Assembly: GCA_018267825.1 (NCBI GenBank) | Contig: JAFDXR010000005.1 | Span: 286,365 to 350,364, forward strand | Source: Bacteroidota bacterium | GTDB taxonomy: Bacteria; Bacteroidota; Bacteroidia; B-17B0; Aurantibacillaceae | DNA: 64,000 nucleotides | Direction of reading: 5' to 3' | Part shown: positions 35,531-44,147 of the stretch, piece after piece | Position numbering within the stretch: the first letter of the stretch is position 1 | Layout: each line of letters starts with the position of its first letter | The notes under the pieces: generated by a model | Databases searched by the model: none | Told to the model about the DNA's origin: nothing | Seen by the model: the letters and a program-made list of their open reading frames with translations, nothing else | Position numbers and translations under genes: made by a program

Positions 35531-35859
35531 GTTTACCGAACCTGATCCATACATTGCCACTCATGCAGTGTGCCATCGCAGGCTATGGGTGTGAGTGTGC
35601 CATTTCTATATAAAAACCGGTGTTTATCGACAAGCCTGGGCTTCAAAAGCATGTGCAACGGACCTCCTTTATTTTCACTTTATAATAGCTCCTAATACTA
35701 ATCTAACATCTCTAATAGTTTACTTAATTTCGTTCCGGAAAAACTATCTAAAAAAACAGCAAGTAACAATTAGACATGTAATGATTGCTTTATTCACTAA
35801 ATGAAGTAGATTTTAGCGTATCAAAACCAGGGGTAAATATAATTCACTGACAATCAATT

Positions 35860-35885
35860 ATTTATTTTGAAATACCAAAATAAAT
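35860..35885. repeat. 10-bp perfect inverted repeat upstream of the islet promoter
   Basis: ATTTATTTTG and CAAAATAAAT are separated by AAATAC. It ends 28 bases before the TATCTTTG element. Position and symmetry fit an operator; AT-richness makes chance occurrence more likely. Confidence 0.4.
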
Positions 35886-35913
35886 ATTAACATTTTCATA
35901 TTCCCTTAAGGAG

Positions 35914-35921
35914 TATCTTTG
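35914..35921 (+). promoter_or_regulatory. -7 promoter element of the AT-rich islet
   Basis: TATCTTTG, the commonest form of the Bacteroidota -7 box, lies 26 bases before the ATG at 35948. A TTTT at 35893-35896 gives a 17-base spacer for a weak -33 box. Confidence 0.55.
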
Positions 35922-35947
35922 TAAAAGAGAATTACCCTTATTTTATT

Positions 35948-36112
35948 ATGAAGCCTAAAAAAAATATTTTGGTAAGTAAATTTATCTTATTGACTTCTTT
36001 GTTTTCTCAAACAAAAATCAAGCACGAAGAAAATAATTTTTTAGACCTGAAGAAGGTTTCAGCTGAAGAAATTGAAAAATCCCGTTGTAAGCAATACGGT
36101 TACGTCGCTTGA
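35948..36112 (+). CDS. Small ORF, 54 residues, with signal-like N-terminus
   Basis: ATG to TGA, 54 codons. Residues 1-21 (MKPKKNILVSKFILLTSLFSQ) look like a basic-hydrophobic export signal; the rest is Lys/Glu-rich. It is preceded by a good promoter element. It overlaps the next frame (36072 onward) by 41 bases in a different phase, and that next frame has no ATG. Two readings are possible: a short coupled gene, or the true N-terminus of the next protein separated by a frameshift in the A-rich stretch near 36074. Confidence 0.4.
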   Translation: MKPKKNILVSKFILLTSLFSQTKIKHEENNFLDLKKVSAEEIEKSRCKQYGYVA

Positions 36113-36671
36113 AAACCTTCACAAAGGCGGTTATAATTATCCTTTCAAAAGACTTTGCAAAAACAAAATTACTGAAGGGGAAAAGTCTTATGATCACGTT
36201 TATACCTTTTCATCAAAACATCAGATAAAGTATCAAGCCAATTTAATAGAATATAATATTGGTGTTTTTGCCGTGAAATTTCACCAAAAACTTTATCAAA
36301 AACATCCTGATCGTTATAAGATTTTGACTAATAAAGGAGATGCTATTATTGTTTTAAAAACTATAGTGGCAATTATGCATGATTTGTTAAGCCAAAAAGA
36401 TGATGCAAGCTTTGCATTTATGGGAATGCCGCTTATAAATGAAGGCATCGAAAAAACAAAAAGATATGGTGTTTATAAAAAATTCTGCCAGCGGTACTTT
36501 AGTTACGATAATTTTGAGCATGTATATGATCATAATAAATCATTTTACATGCTCATAAATAGGAAAAAGAATCTAAATGATATAGTCAATAAAATAAAGA
36601 AATTGGCGGAAACAGAATTAGTGGACGATATCGAAATTCCGAAGGTTAACTTTTCTAGGAGCACGAAATAA
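36072..36671 (+). CDS. Unrecognised AT-rich gene, 199 residues, non-ATG start
   Basis: Open from 36051; the first usable start is TTG at 36072. The protein is basic and soluble. The central block RYKILTNKGDAIIVLKTIVAIMHDLLSQKDDASFAFMG, then KTKRYGVYKKFCQRYFS, recalls accessory-genome proteins of Bacteroidota that share TNKGD and ASFxFxG patterns, but I cannot name a family. Base and codon use are much more AT-rich than in neighbours, suggesting transfer. It may be the C-terminal part of a gene beginning at 35948 if a frameshift joins them. Confidence 0.6.
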   Translation: MKNPVVSNTVTSLENLHKGGYNYPFKRLCKNKITEGEKSYDHVYTFSSKHQIKYQANLIEYNIGVFAVKFHQKLYQKHPDRYKILTNKGDAIIVLKTIVAIMHDLLSQKDDASFAFMGMPLINEGIEKTKRYGVYKKFCQRYFSYDNFEHVYDHNKSFYMLINRKKNLNDIVNKIKKLAETELVDDIEIPKVNFSRSTK

Positions 36672-36700
36672 CAAGTATTTATTGGTTTTCTTAATCAATC

Positions 36701-37522
36701 CTAATGATCGTAGGCGTGGCATGGAGGCGGTTGTGGATTGATCTTGATGTTAAGTGTCAGTCCGAAAAAGAAATACCAGTCTTTGGTAACAGGATTGCCG
36801 CGCTGTTCATCTATATTATTTCCTGCATTTTTAGAGCGGTCGGAAAGGATGGCCGACAGGTTATGTCCTGTGAAAGCTTTTGACGGATCAGGATAAACAC
36901 CGCTTACATCGTCGATATAATCGGTAAATGTTTTCCGTGGCCCCCACTCCAGGCCAAGTCCTACCTGTTTGGATACATTCATTTTGATGCCAATACCAAA
37001 AGGAATAGAGATCTGTGTGAGTTTATAACGCCTGGCTTCGCCCTCGGTGCGCAGAGGCTGCAAATCCACCCAATAGTTGTTGTAATTGGCCCTTGGTTTA
37101 AAATGAAAAACACTCAGCCCTAAAAACAGGAACGGTGAAAATTTATGCTTGGCATTGCTGATCCTGTAATCCAGAAAATTGAACTCTGCCATGACATGGA
37201 ACTCGGTAATATTCGATTTGAAATTGAGATTGCGCTGCAACTGATCCGGTTCACTGGTTTGTGAGTCGTCGCCCATTACCGATCCAAAATTAACACCACC
37301 ACGGAATGCATAGCGGTAATTGGGTGTAAAGCGATACAGCACACCTATAGCCGGTTGCGATAAAAAGAAATGTTTACGGGGATTGAGATCACCAATGTAA
37401 TAGGAGCCGCCTATCATGAGTCCTACTTCATGCTGCCTGAATGTGCGTTTGCGGGTTTGTGCCCCGAGTTCAGTCACCAACAATGAACAGGTAATCAGAA
37501 ATATGAAGAGAGCCTTTTTCAA
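36701..37522 (-). CDS. porG: PorG/DUF6089-type outer-membrane beta-barrel, T9SS-associated
   Basis: About 273 residues. In known T9SSs PorG is an outer-membrane barrel linked to the PorK/N ring. Family marks are EVGLMIGGSYYIGDLNP, YAFRGGVNFGSVMGDD, NITEFHVMAEFNFLDY, RANYNNYWVDLQPLRTEG and LTQISIPFGIGIKMN, plus GLEWGPRKTFTDYIDDVSG. I place the start at TTG 37522: it gives an ideal signal peptide (KKALFIFLITCSLLVTELGAQ), while the ATG at 37576 lies within the promoter at 37540-37570. It follows the lipid-kinase gene on the same strand. Confidence 0.85.
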   Translation of the reverse strand: MKKALFIFLITCSLLVTELGAQTRKRTFRQHEVGLMIGGSYYIGDLNPRKHFFLSQPAIGVLYRFTPNYRYAFRGGVNFGSVMGDDSQTSEPDQLQRNLNFKSNITEFHVMAEFNFLDYRISNAKHKFSPFLFLGLSVFHFKPRANYNNYWVDLQPLRTEGEARRYKLTQISIPFGIGIKMNVSKQVGLGLEWGPRKTFTDYIDDVSGVYPDPSKAFTGHNLSAILSDRSKNAGNNIDEQRGNPVTKDWYFFFGLTLNIKINPQPPPCHAYDH

Positions 37523-37539
37523 GTTAATATATAACGCGG

Positions 37540-37570
37540 CAAAGCCACGTTTAGTGTTACAATGTACAAA
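37540..37570 (-). promoter_or_regulatory. Promoter of the PorG-like gene (-33/-7)
   Basis: Minus strand: TTTG (37567-37570), 19 bases, then TGGCTTTG (37540-37547), one base off TAnnTTTG. The -33 box and spacing are exact. It lies between the lipid-kinase stop and the TTG start at 37522. Confidence 0.5.
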
Positions 37571-37586
37571 AAACACCCGAAAAAAA

Positions 37587-38456
37587 TCAGCAAACCACCT
37601 TTAAAGCACCCGGAACCACATCAACCTGTATAACATCCTTAAATTCAGTAGGTTCGCCATCAAAATGCACCGGCAAAACGCCGTCAAAGGAGATCGTGAT
37701 ATTTTTCCCTTTCAGGGTTTGCAGACTGGGCGATTTGTGCACCCTTTTGTTCATGATTTTGAGGCCAAGCCCCGGCAGTGTCAGGTTAGAGAAAGGTTTC
37801 AGGATGCTTACATGGAAAATGCCGTCGTCTATTTTAGCTTTGGGTGCGATGTACACATCATTACCCCATTGCCCGGCATTGGCCACAGTGATGAGAAAGG
37901 CAGGTGTTGTAACCCTGACATCGTCGGCCTGGATTGTATATTGTTTGGGTTTATAACTGAAGAACTCACCCATGGTGATTTTGAAATAGGTCCAGAAACC
38001 GCGTTTGGTGCTGCTTGCAAAGCGGCCTGCAATATGGGCATCGAAACCTACGCCACAGGTACAGAAAAACGAATGGCCGTTGATAGTGCCTCCGTCGATC
38101 AGCCTGATGGAAGCGGTTTCAATGGTTTTCAATGCTTTCTTAAGGTCCATGGGGATCCGGAGTGTACGCGCCAGCCCATTGCCCGAACCAAGTGGCAAAA
38201 TACCCAGAGCTACAGGCGTTTGCTTAACAGCCGCAGCGACCTGGTTCACGGTACCATCGCCGCCACAGGCCACGGCAATTGTATAGCCTCCTTCATGAAT
38301 ACGCTTTTTAATACTTTCGAAGTCGTCTTTATTCTCCCAGAGAATAATATCGAAAGGAATGGATTTCGAAAAATTATCGCGGATAAACTGCTGCAAGTCT
38401 ATCTTCTTTTTAACCCCAGCTTTAGGATTAATGATAAAGGCCACTTTTTTATTCAT
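37587..38456 (-). CDS. Diacylglycerol/lipid kinase (YegS/BmrU type)
   Basis: ATP-dependent lipid kinase, 289 residues. The N-terminal catalytic domain starts KKVAFIINPKAGVKKK and holds the nucleotide-binding motif VACGGDGTVNQVAAAV and LGILPLGSGNGLARTL. The C-terminal domain has GVGFDAHIAGRF and ends FDGEPTEF. ATG 38456 gives the usual MNKKVAF start; an upstream in-frame ATG at 38474 adds six atypical residues. Lipid substrate unknown. Confidence 0.92.
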   Translation of the reverse strand: MNKKVAFIINPKAGVKKKIDLQQFIRDNFSKSIPFDIILWENKDDFESIKKRIHEGGYTIAVACGGDGTVNQVAAAVKQTPVALGILPLGSGNGLARTLRIPMDLKKALKTIETASIRLIDGGTINGHSFFCTCGVGFDAHIAGRFASSTKRGFWTYFKITMGEFFSYKPKQYTIQADDVRVTTPAFLITVANAGQWGNDVYIAPKAKIDDGIFHVSILKPFSNLTLPGLGLKIMNKRVHKSPSLQTLKGKNITISFDGVLPVHFDGEPTEFKDVIQVDVVPGALKVVC

Positions 38457-38537
38457 GATACGGATTAAACCCACAAGCCAGTTTTTTGAGAGAACTCAAA
38501 AGTAGGCGGCTCATGTAACCTTAATATTAATTGTTTG

Positions 38538-38545
38538 TAAAGATA
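38538..38545 (-). promoter_or_regulatory. -7-like element for the lipid kinase gene
   Basis: TATCTTTA on the minus strand, one base off TAnnTTTG, 81 bases upstream of the ATG, in the gap after tsaB. Confidence 0.3.
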
Positions 38546-38586
38546 AAAAATTCCGTCCGAAAGCGATCATACACCCGCGCAGCCGT

Positions 38587-39258
38587 TTACCTGGCACCGA
38601 GCATAAATTCTTTCAGATAAAAAGGTTCAAAATATGCCACATCTTCAAAGGCCTGTTTCTCATATTTTTCGAAGGCCAGTGAAATCATATCTGCGGCGGA
38701 GGGAAAAACATTTTCAGAAAATACCGCACCCGGAATATGACTCAGCAGGGCTTTTGCTTTGGGCATACCATCACCAAAAAAACAAAGCGGGCTGTATGGG
38801 GCAAAAACAGATGCGCTGCTCCCGCCGAGTATATGGGCGTTTACGGGCTCCAGCAATTGCAATGCGCGGTTGTATACACCACAATACACTTCCATGCGGC
38901 GGGCATCGAGCATGGGTACGTAAGTTAAACCGGGCGTTTTGAGCGAAACATGATATGCCATGCTTTGCAGCGTATCAACCGAAATTAAAGGCACAGATAA
39001 AGCATAGGCAAGTCCCTTTGCTGCAGAAACGCCGATGCGCAGCCCCGTATAGGAACCAGGACCTTTGCTCACAACGATGGCACTTAATTGTGAAGGTTTC
39101 ACCGAAGCCTCCTTCAAAACTTCCTGAATAAATACGTGCAGGTTCTCGGCATGTGTATAACCCGTATTGGTTTCCTTTAGTGCAAGTAGTTCGCGGTTGA
39201 GCGATACGGCTACGGAGCAGACGGTAGTGGCCGTTTCAATATGAAGGATGAACGGCAC
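38587..39258 (-). CDS. tsaB: TsaB, t6A tRNA-modification subunit
   Basis: Partner of TsaD in making N6-threonylcarbamoyladenosine on ANN-decoding tRNAs. 223 residues. Family marks are ILHIETATTVCSVAV, ENLHVFIQEVL, IVVSKGPGSYTGLRIGVSAAKGLAYAL and PMLDARRMEVYCGVY. The start is GTG at 39258, overlapping the TAG of the upstream efflux adaptor by one base, so the two are translated from one message. Confidence 0.95.
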   Translation of the reverse strand: MPFILHIETATTVCSVAVSLNRELLALKETNTGYTHAENLHVFIQEVLKEASVKPSQLSAIVVSKGPGSYTGLRIGVSAAKGLAYALSVPLISVDTLQSMAYHVSLKTPGLTYVPMLDARRMEVYCGVYNRALQLLEPVNAHILGGSSASVFAPYSPLCFFGDGMPKAKALLSHIPGAVFSENVFPSAADMISLAFEKYEKQAFEDVAYFEPFYLKEFMLGAR

Positions 39259-40610
39259 TATTCTTTCTCGGCAAAGAGTTTATCCTTATCCACAACCTTT
39301 ACTTTGGTGCCTTTTTTCAGAGACTTGGAAACAGCGCTGTATGGCCCCGTAACAACATCTTCACCACCGCTGAGACCGCTTGTAATTTCAATGTAGTCAT
39401 TATCCTGAATGCCGGTTTTCACATATACCATTTCGGTTTTACCATCTTTTACAAGGAAAACACATTCTTTAATCTCTTCGTCTTTTTTGCGGGCATTCAG
39501 TTTTTCTTCGTTCTCATTTTTCACAATGATCTGCCGGTCTTCATCGCCCATACCTGGTTTCGTCTTTGTCGTATCTGTACTGCGTGTTGTTACAGCCTGT
39601 ACAGGTACCGATATTACCTGGCTGACACGTTTGGTCTGAATATCAACCGAAGCACTCATGCCCGGGCGGAACGGTGCAGGGTTCATATCTGTAATAAGGT
39701 CGGCATAAGAGCTGCGCAGCAAACGGATCTTCACCACAAAGTTTGTAACCTGGTCAACAGAAATACTGGTTGTATTGGCCGAATTGGCAACTTCCGTTAC
39801 AATCCCTTTGAATTTTTTTCCGAGGTAAGCGTCTACTTCAATAATGGCCGTATCATTTTTATGAATGCGGATAATGTCATTTTCATTCACCTCCACACTG
39901 GCTTCCATTTCATTGAGGTTTGCGAGGCGCATGATTTCTGTGCCCTGCAGGCCCTGCACGCCTACCACACGTTCTCCTTTTTCGACACTTAGCTTGGAAA
40001 CTGTTCCGTCGACCGGCGCATATATATTTGTTTTTTCGAGATTCGAATTTGCTTCACGAAGCGAGGCTTCCATGCTCTTCACATTAAAATCGGCCGCATT
40101 GATGCTTTCTTCGATTCCGGCCACATTGGCTTTGGCTGCTTCGTAGGTAGCTTTTGACGCATCTATCTCCTGTTGTGAAATGACATTCTGATCGAACAGT
40201 TTTTTATTACGGAAATAAGAAGCTTCGGCATTTGCCAGGTTGGCTTTTGCCTGTGCCAGCTGAGCCGTTGTTGTTTTCACATTGGCCTTGGTGCTGTTTA
40301 CAGAAGCATTTGCGCGTTCTTTGGCACTCTCGTAAATATCAGATTTGATGCGGCAAAGGAGCTGCCCTTTCTTCACCGGGTCGCCCTCTTTCACAAACAT
40401 ATCAACGATCTCTCCCGATACGTCGGAGGTGATTTTCAGTTCTGTTTCGGGTTGAATTTTCCCGTTCGCCGAAACGCTTTCGATGATGTTTCGTTTTATT
40501 GCTTTCTCTGCAGTAACTTCGGTGGGTGCGGTGCCATTTACAACCTTCATCACAATGATGACAGCCACAATGGCGATGCCGATTCCGATAATCCAGTAAA
40601 TTTTTTTCAT
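39258..40610 (-). CDS. Periplasmic adaptor (membrane fusion protein) of an efflux pump
   Basis: 450 residues. An N-terminal membrane anchor (4-24) is followed by the barrel-sandwich half ASVNGKI-type segment (VSANGKIQPETELKITSDVSGEIVDMFV), a long coiled-coil hairpin (about 95-195) and a beta-barrel domain (SVEVNENDIIRI). It resembles MacA/HlyD adaptors. An acidic/basic insert (GMGDEDRQIIVKNENEEKL) is atypical. Start ATG 40610 gives MKKIYWIIGIG. It follows a TolC gene; no ABC or RND pump gene is nearby. Confidence 0.9.
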   Translation of the reverse strand: MKKIYWIIGIGIAIVAVIIVMKVVNGTAPTEVTAEKAIKRNIIESVSANGKIQPETELKITSDVSGEIVDMFVKEGDPVKKGQLLCRIKSDIYESAKERANASVNSTKANVKTTTAQLAQAKANLANAEASYFRNKKLFDQNVISQQEIDASKATYEAAKANVAGIEESINAADFNVKSMEASLREANSNLEKTNIYAPVDGTVSKLSVEKGERVVGVQGLQGTEIMRLANLNEMEASVEVNENDIIRIHKNDTAIIEVDAYLGKKFKGIVTEVANSANTTSISVDQVTNFVVKIRLLRSSYADLITDMNPAPFRPGMSASVDIQTKRVSQVISVPVQAVTTRSTDTTKTKPGMGDEDRQIIVKNENEEKLNARKKDEEIKECVFLVKDGKTEMVYVKTGIQDNDYIEITSGLSGGEDVVTGPYSAVSKSLKKGTKVKVVDKDKLFAEKE

Positions 40611-40670
40611 GTGCCTGTATTGTATGCTCCTCACGTTCTGATTATAAACGTCGGAGCCAAATTTATAAAA

Positions 40671-42086
40671 TCAATTCAATGTTAAAGGTTTGCCCTGGTA
40701 AAAGTCGAGGACCTTCAATCTGAAAATAAAATCGTATTTAGCCTGTACCAGGTTGGCCTGTGCATTCTGTAAACGTGTTTTGGCCGAGTTAAAATCGAAG
40801 GTGCTGATTGCTCCTACATTGTATTTCTGCTGGGCATACTCAAACGACTGTTGCGAAGCCTCTACCGATGCTTTGCTGGAGTTATACTTGTTTAATGAAG
40901 CGCGGGCGTTGGCATAAGACTGCGCAATGGTTTTGTAAAGATTCTGTTCTACCAGTTCACGGTTATAACGTGCATTGAGGGCATTGAGCTGCGCATTCTT
41001 CACATTGGTATATGTTTGCAGACCGTTAAAAATCGGTACAGTTAGCGTGAATCCAACACTTTTGTTGACGTTATCCTTAAACTGATCGGTGAATGATTTT
41101 GTTTCGGTAAGGTATTCGATATTTGGCGTGTATACCACTTCACCAGTGGCGGTAGCCCCGATCGGGGTAACACCATTCATTTGGGTGCCGATGATTTTTT
41201 TATCGAGTCCCGATGTACCTGTACCAATGGTACCTGTAGCGCTCAGCGTAGGGCTCACACGGCCTTTGGCTGCAGCCAGACTCTTCTCCATAGCCAGAAC
41301 ATTGTATTCGGCCGACTTTACAGAATGCTGGTTTTTCAATGCTGTTTCATATACATTCTGTACTGATATATTGGCCAACTCGCCGCTCAGTATTTCAATG
41401 TTTGGTTTTTCAATTTTCAGGTTATTCACGGAGTCTATGTTCATGAGCTGAAGCAGTGTCAGCATGGCAATCTGGTAATTGTTATCAGCCGTTGTCACGT
41501 TCACATCTTCATTCCCCAACTGTGCTTTGAGATCGTAGTAGGCGCTTTTGGCAAGTGTACCGGCATCTACCAGTTTCTCAGTACGCTTCATCTGTTCTTC
41601 GGTAATGCTGTACTGGCCTTTGGCAACCTGCAGAAGTTCGTCGCAGAAAATAACATTGATAAAGGCGGTTGCTACATTCAGAGAAAGGTCGTTTCGCTGT
41701 TGCCCGAGTGTTTCGGTGCTGGCCATGTATTGAAATTCGTTGGCCCGGATATTATTATACTGCGACAAACCCGACCAGAGCACCACGTTGCTCGATACGT
41801 AAAAGTTCTGGGATAATACCTGTGTGTTCGCAAAGGTATTGGTATAGCGGTCAATAGTCCTACCAAAGTTATAGGTATGCTGCGCGCCCATATTAATGGT
41901 TGGCAGAATAGAAGCCTTACTTTGGGTGGCATTGTTGCCATATATTTTTGTCGTGATCTCCGACTGCTTGATGGCAATGTTATTTTTCAGTGCCTGATCG
42001 ATACACTGCTGAAGTGACCATTCAGTCTGAGAATAGCCCATTGAGCATGTCAGCACGAGCATGAGTAAGCTTAAACCTGTTTTCAT
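40671..42086 (-). CDS. tolC: TolC-family outer-membrane efflux channel
   Basis: 471 residues with a signal peptide (ending MGYSQ). Long helices with alternating heptads flank two beta-strand hairpins: QALKNNIAIKQSEI begins the first OEP repeat, and FGRTIDRYTNTFANT and QTYTNVKNAQLNALNARYN are typical TolC stretches. ATG 42086 is the start; the longer frame begins with TTG inside the promoter element. First gene of the tolC-adaptor-tsaB unit (60-base gap to the adaptor). Confidence 0.92.
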   Translation of the reverse strand: MKTGLSLLMLVLTCSMGYSQTEWSLQQCIDQALKNNIAIKQSEITTKIYGNNATQSKASILPTINMGAQHTYNFGRTIDRYTNTFANTQVLSQNFYVSSNVVLWSGLSQYNNIRANEFQYMASTETLGQQRNDLSLNVATAFINVIFCDELLQVAKGQYSITEEQMKRTEKLVDAGTLAKSAYYDLKAQLGNEDVNVTTADNNYQIAMLTLLQLMNIDSVNNLKIEKPNIEILSGELANISVQNVYETALKNQHSVKSAEYNVLAMEKSLAAAKGRVSPTLSATGTIGTGTSGLDKKIIGTQMNGVTPIGATATGEVVYTPNIEYLTETKSFTDQFKDNVNKSVGFTLTVPIFNGLQTYTNVKNAQLNALNARYNRELVEQNLYKTIAQSYANARASLNKYNSSKASVEASQQSFEYAQQKYNVGAISTFDFNSAKTRLQNAQANLVQAKYDFIFRLKVLDFYQGKPLTLN

Positions 42087-42095
42087 AAAGTGAAA

Positions 42096-42103
42096 CAAAA
42101 TTA
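42096..42103 (-). promoter_or_regulatory. -7 promoter element of the tolC operon
   Basis: TAATTTTG on the minus strand matches TAnnTTTG exactly, 9 bases upstream of the ATG at 42086. Confidence 0.5.
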
Positions 42104-42217
42104 AACAAAAAACCCTGTATGTTGGTGCTCCTTATAAAAACGGGAAAATTAGGCTATAAGTGGTCTCAAAAAAGACTGAATGGCTCAAACCGGTTATATT
42201 TCACCCGGTTTAAATAA

Positions 42218-42249
42218 AAACAGGCAACCCCACCCGGAGCCGCCTGTTT
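42218..42249 (-). terminator. Terminator of the DUF1573 gene
   Basis: AAACAGGC and GCCTGTTT pair across a 16-base loop, 20 bases after the stop; on the minus strand a T run follows the stem. Confidence 0.7.
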
Positions 42250-42268
42250 GTGAAATTTTCTTAAAAAA

Positions 42269-42700
42269 CTACAGGACCGTGCCGTGAAAAGTAAGGGTTT
42301 GGGGCGCCACATCGGCATTGGTAGTTACCGTCACTGTCTTTTTGAAGGCACCTTTAGCCGCTGCATTATACGTTGCCGTAATTTTGGTGGTTTCACCCGG
42401 CAGGACCGGGCTTTTGGCATAATTGGTGGCGGTACAGCCGCAGGATGCCTGCACATTTGTAATGAGCACAGGGCTGGTTCCGGTGTTGGTAAACTCAAAC
42501 TCAATATTCACCGGTTTATTCTGGGCGATATCTCCCAGGTCTTTATCTACCTGTTTCCATAAAATGGTTTCTCCGGTCATGGATACCGGTTTATTGGTCC
42601 ATGGCACCAATTCTGTTTTGGTTGTTGTCTGCGCCAGGGCAGTTGTAGCGGCCAACAACATAGCGCTACCGGTCATTAAAGCATAAAAAAATGTTTTCAT
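42269..42700 (-). CDS. DUF1573 secreted protein
   Basis: 143 residues with a signal peptide (1-23, ALAQ). The mature part is an Ig-like domain with the family marks FEFTNTGTSPVLITNVQASCGCTATNY and YNAAAKGAFKKTVTV. The CGC pair is conserved in DUF1573, and the fold resembles ASH/MSP domains. Function unknown; exported. It stands alone between its promoter and terminator. Confidence 0.9.
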   Translation of the reverse strand: MKTFFYALMTGSAMLLAATTALAQTTTKTELVPWTNKPVSMTGETILWKQVDKDLGDIAQNKPVNIEFEFTNTGTSPVLITNVQASCGCTATNYAKSPVLPGETTKITATYNAAAKGAFKKTVTVTTNADVAPQTLTFHGTVL

Positions 42701-42759
42701 TGTTTCTGGTTTTTAAAGGTTAAACGTGACGATTTACCGCTTGCAAGGATCGGATAAGT

Positions 42760-42767
42760 CAAAGGTA
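42760..42767 (-). promoter_or_regulatory. -7 promoter element of the DUF1573 gene
   Basis: TACCTTTG on the minus strand, an exact TAnnTTTG match, 59 bases upstream of the ATG. Confidence 0.45.
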
Positions 42768-42860
42768 TTGAGCCTTCGGGTCGGTTGCTGTTAATCAATT
42801 GATAATAGATGTTAATGATCTGTTAATGCCTCTGGGGGCCCTGATTTTTTCTGTAATATT

Positions 42861-44147
42861 ATGTCTCAAACAGCGGGTATCGTGAAGTTCAACAAACTCA
42901 ATATGGTTATTGTGCTTGGACTGGTTGCCATTATCGGCATCCTGGTGATACAGCTTTTGTGGATGAAACAGGCTTTCAGTGCCGAAGAAAAGAAATTCAG
43001 TCAGAAAGTCCATATCACGCTGCTCCAGGTGGTGAATAAACTCTATGAATACAACCATGCCGAATTTCCGCTGAATAATCCGATTCAGAAGGTATCGAAC
43101 GATTATTACATTGTGAATGTAAACAACGATTTTGAAGCCGAAATACTGGAATACTGCCTCAAAACAGAGTTTCAGAAAGCCAATCTCCTGACCGATTTTG
43201 AATACGCCGTATACAAATGCGAAAGTGATGAGATGGTATACGGGAACTACGTATCGTTTACCGACAAGCCCGATAAAAAACACAGTGTATATTTCCCCAA
43301 GCAGAAAAACCTGATCTACTATTTTGCCATTCGCTTTCCAAACGAAAACACCTATCTGGTTACATCCCTCAAATACTGGTGGATCCTGTCACTGATCCTC
43401 ATCCTCATCCTGATCATTTATGTGTACTCCATCATCACCATTATTCAGCAGCGCAAATATTCGGAACTGCAGAAGGACTTCATCAACAACATGACCCACG
43501 AATTCAAAACGCCTCTGTCGTCCATCCTCATTGCATCCAATTACCTGAGCCGGCAGCCATCGATACAGGCGGATGATAAAATGGAGAAATACGCCTCCAT
43601 CATTATTAACCAGAGCCAGAAGCTCAACAACCATATCGAAAAAATACTGAACATTGCGCGCTCCGACGATGCTCCTTTAAAGCTCGATATACAAAACATC
43701 CCGCTGATTACCACCCTGCAGGAGGTTAAAGAAAATATCGCACTCAAATATGAAAACGTTGAGATCAGCCTGGAAAGCGGCAAAGCGGAGTACTACATAA
43801 AAGCCGACGCTTTTCACTTCACAAACCTCGTGTATAATATCCTGGATAACTCCATAAAATACTCTGCCAAAAATCCTGGCATTGTGATCCGGATCAGCGA
43901 AAGCGGACAGGATATATGCCTCGATTTCCGGGATCAGGGGATCGGAATTCCGGCCAAAAAACTTGCCTATATTTTTGATAAATTCTACCGGGTGAGCGAC
44001 CACCATGTGCTTGGTGCTGCGGGTTTCGGACTTGGACTTTACTATGTAAAGAAAGTATGCGATCTGCATCACTGGAAAATATCAGCCACCAATAACACCC
44101 CCGAACCGGGTATTACCATTCGTGTTTCAATTCCACAGATTTTATGA
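42861..44147 (+). CDS. Membrane sensor histidine kinase
   Basis: 428 residues. Membrane helices at about 14-35 and 173-193 enclose a 135-residue periplasmic sensor of unknown type. The cytoplasmic part has the H box NNMTHEFKTPLSSI (His211), N box NLVYNILDNSIKYS, G1 DQGIGIP, F box FDKFYRV and G2 GFGLGLYYVK, all intact. The stop overlaps the response-regulator start by 4 bases, so they form a two-component pair. Signal unknown. Confidence 0.95.
   Translation: MSQTAGIVKFNKLNMVIVLGLVAIIGILVIQLLWMKQAFSAEEKKFSQKVHITLLQVVNKLYEYNHAEFPLNNPIQKVSNDYYIVNVNNDFEAEILEYCLKTEFQKANLLTDFEYAVYKCESDEMVYGNYVSFTDKPDKKHSVYFPKQKNLIYYFAIRFPNENTYLVTSLKYWWILSLILILILIIYVYSIITIIQQRKYSELQKDFINNMTHEFKTPLSSILIASNYLSRQPSIQADDKMEKYASIIINQSQKLNNHIEKILNIARSDDAPLKLDIQNIPLITTLQEVKENIALKYENVEISLESGKAEYYIKADAFHFTNLVYNILDNSIKYSAKNPGIVIRISESGQDICLDFRDQGIGIPAKKLAYIFDKFYRVSDHHVLGAAGFGLGLYYVKKVCDLHHWKISATNNTPEPGITIRVSIPQIL

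Larger units (their letters stand above)
35531..35947. other. Gene-poor AT-rich gap before the islet ORFs
   Basis: No convincing coding sequence on either strand. From about 35690 onward the sequence turns markedly AT-rich compared with its surroundings. It contains the inverted repeat at 35860-35885 and the promoter element at 35914-35921. I see no tRNA, integrase fragment or direct repeats that would mark an insertion. Confidence 0.5.

Noticed and set aside
37665..38468. Open frame of 267 codons opposite the lipid kinase
   Set aside because: The lipid kinase motifs on the other strand are unambiguous; the antisense frame has no family features.
33353..42211. Shared 14-mer ATTTCACCCGGTTT at 33353 and 42198
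   Set aside because: Several 14-base matches are expected by chance in 64 kb, and the two sites are not placed alike relative to genes.
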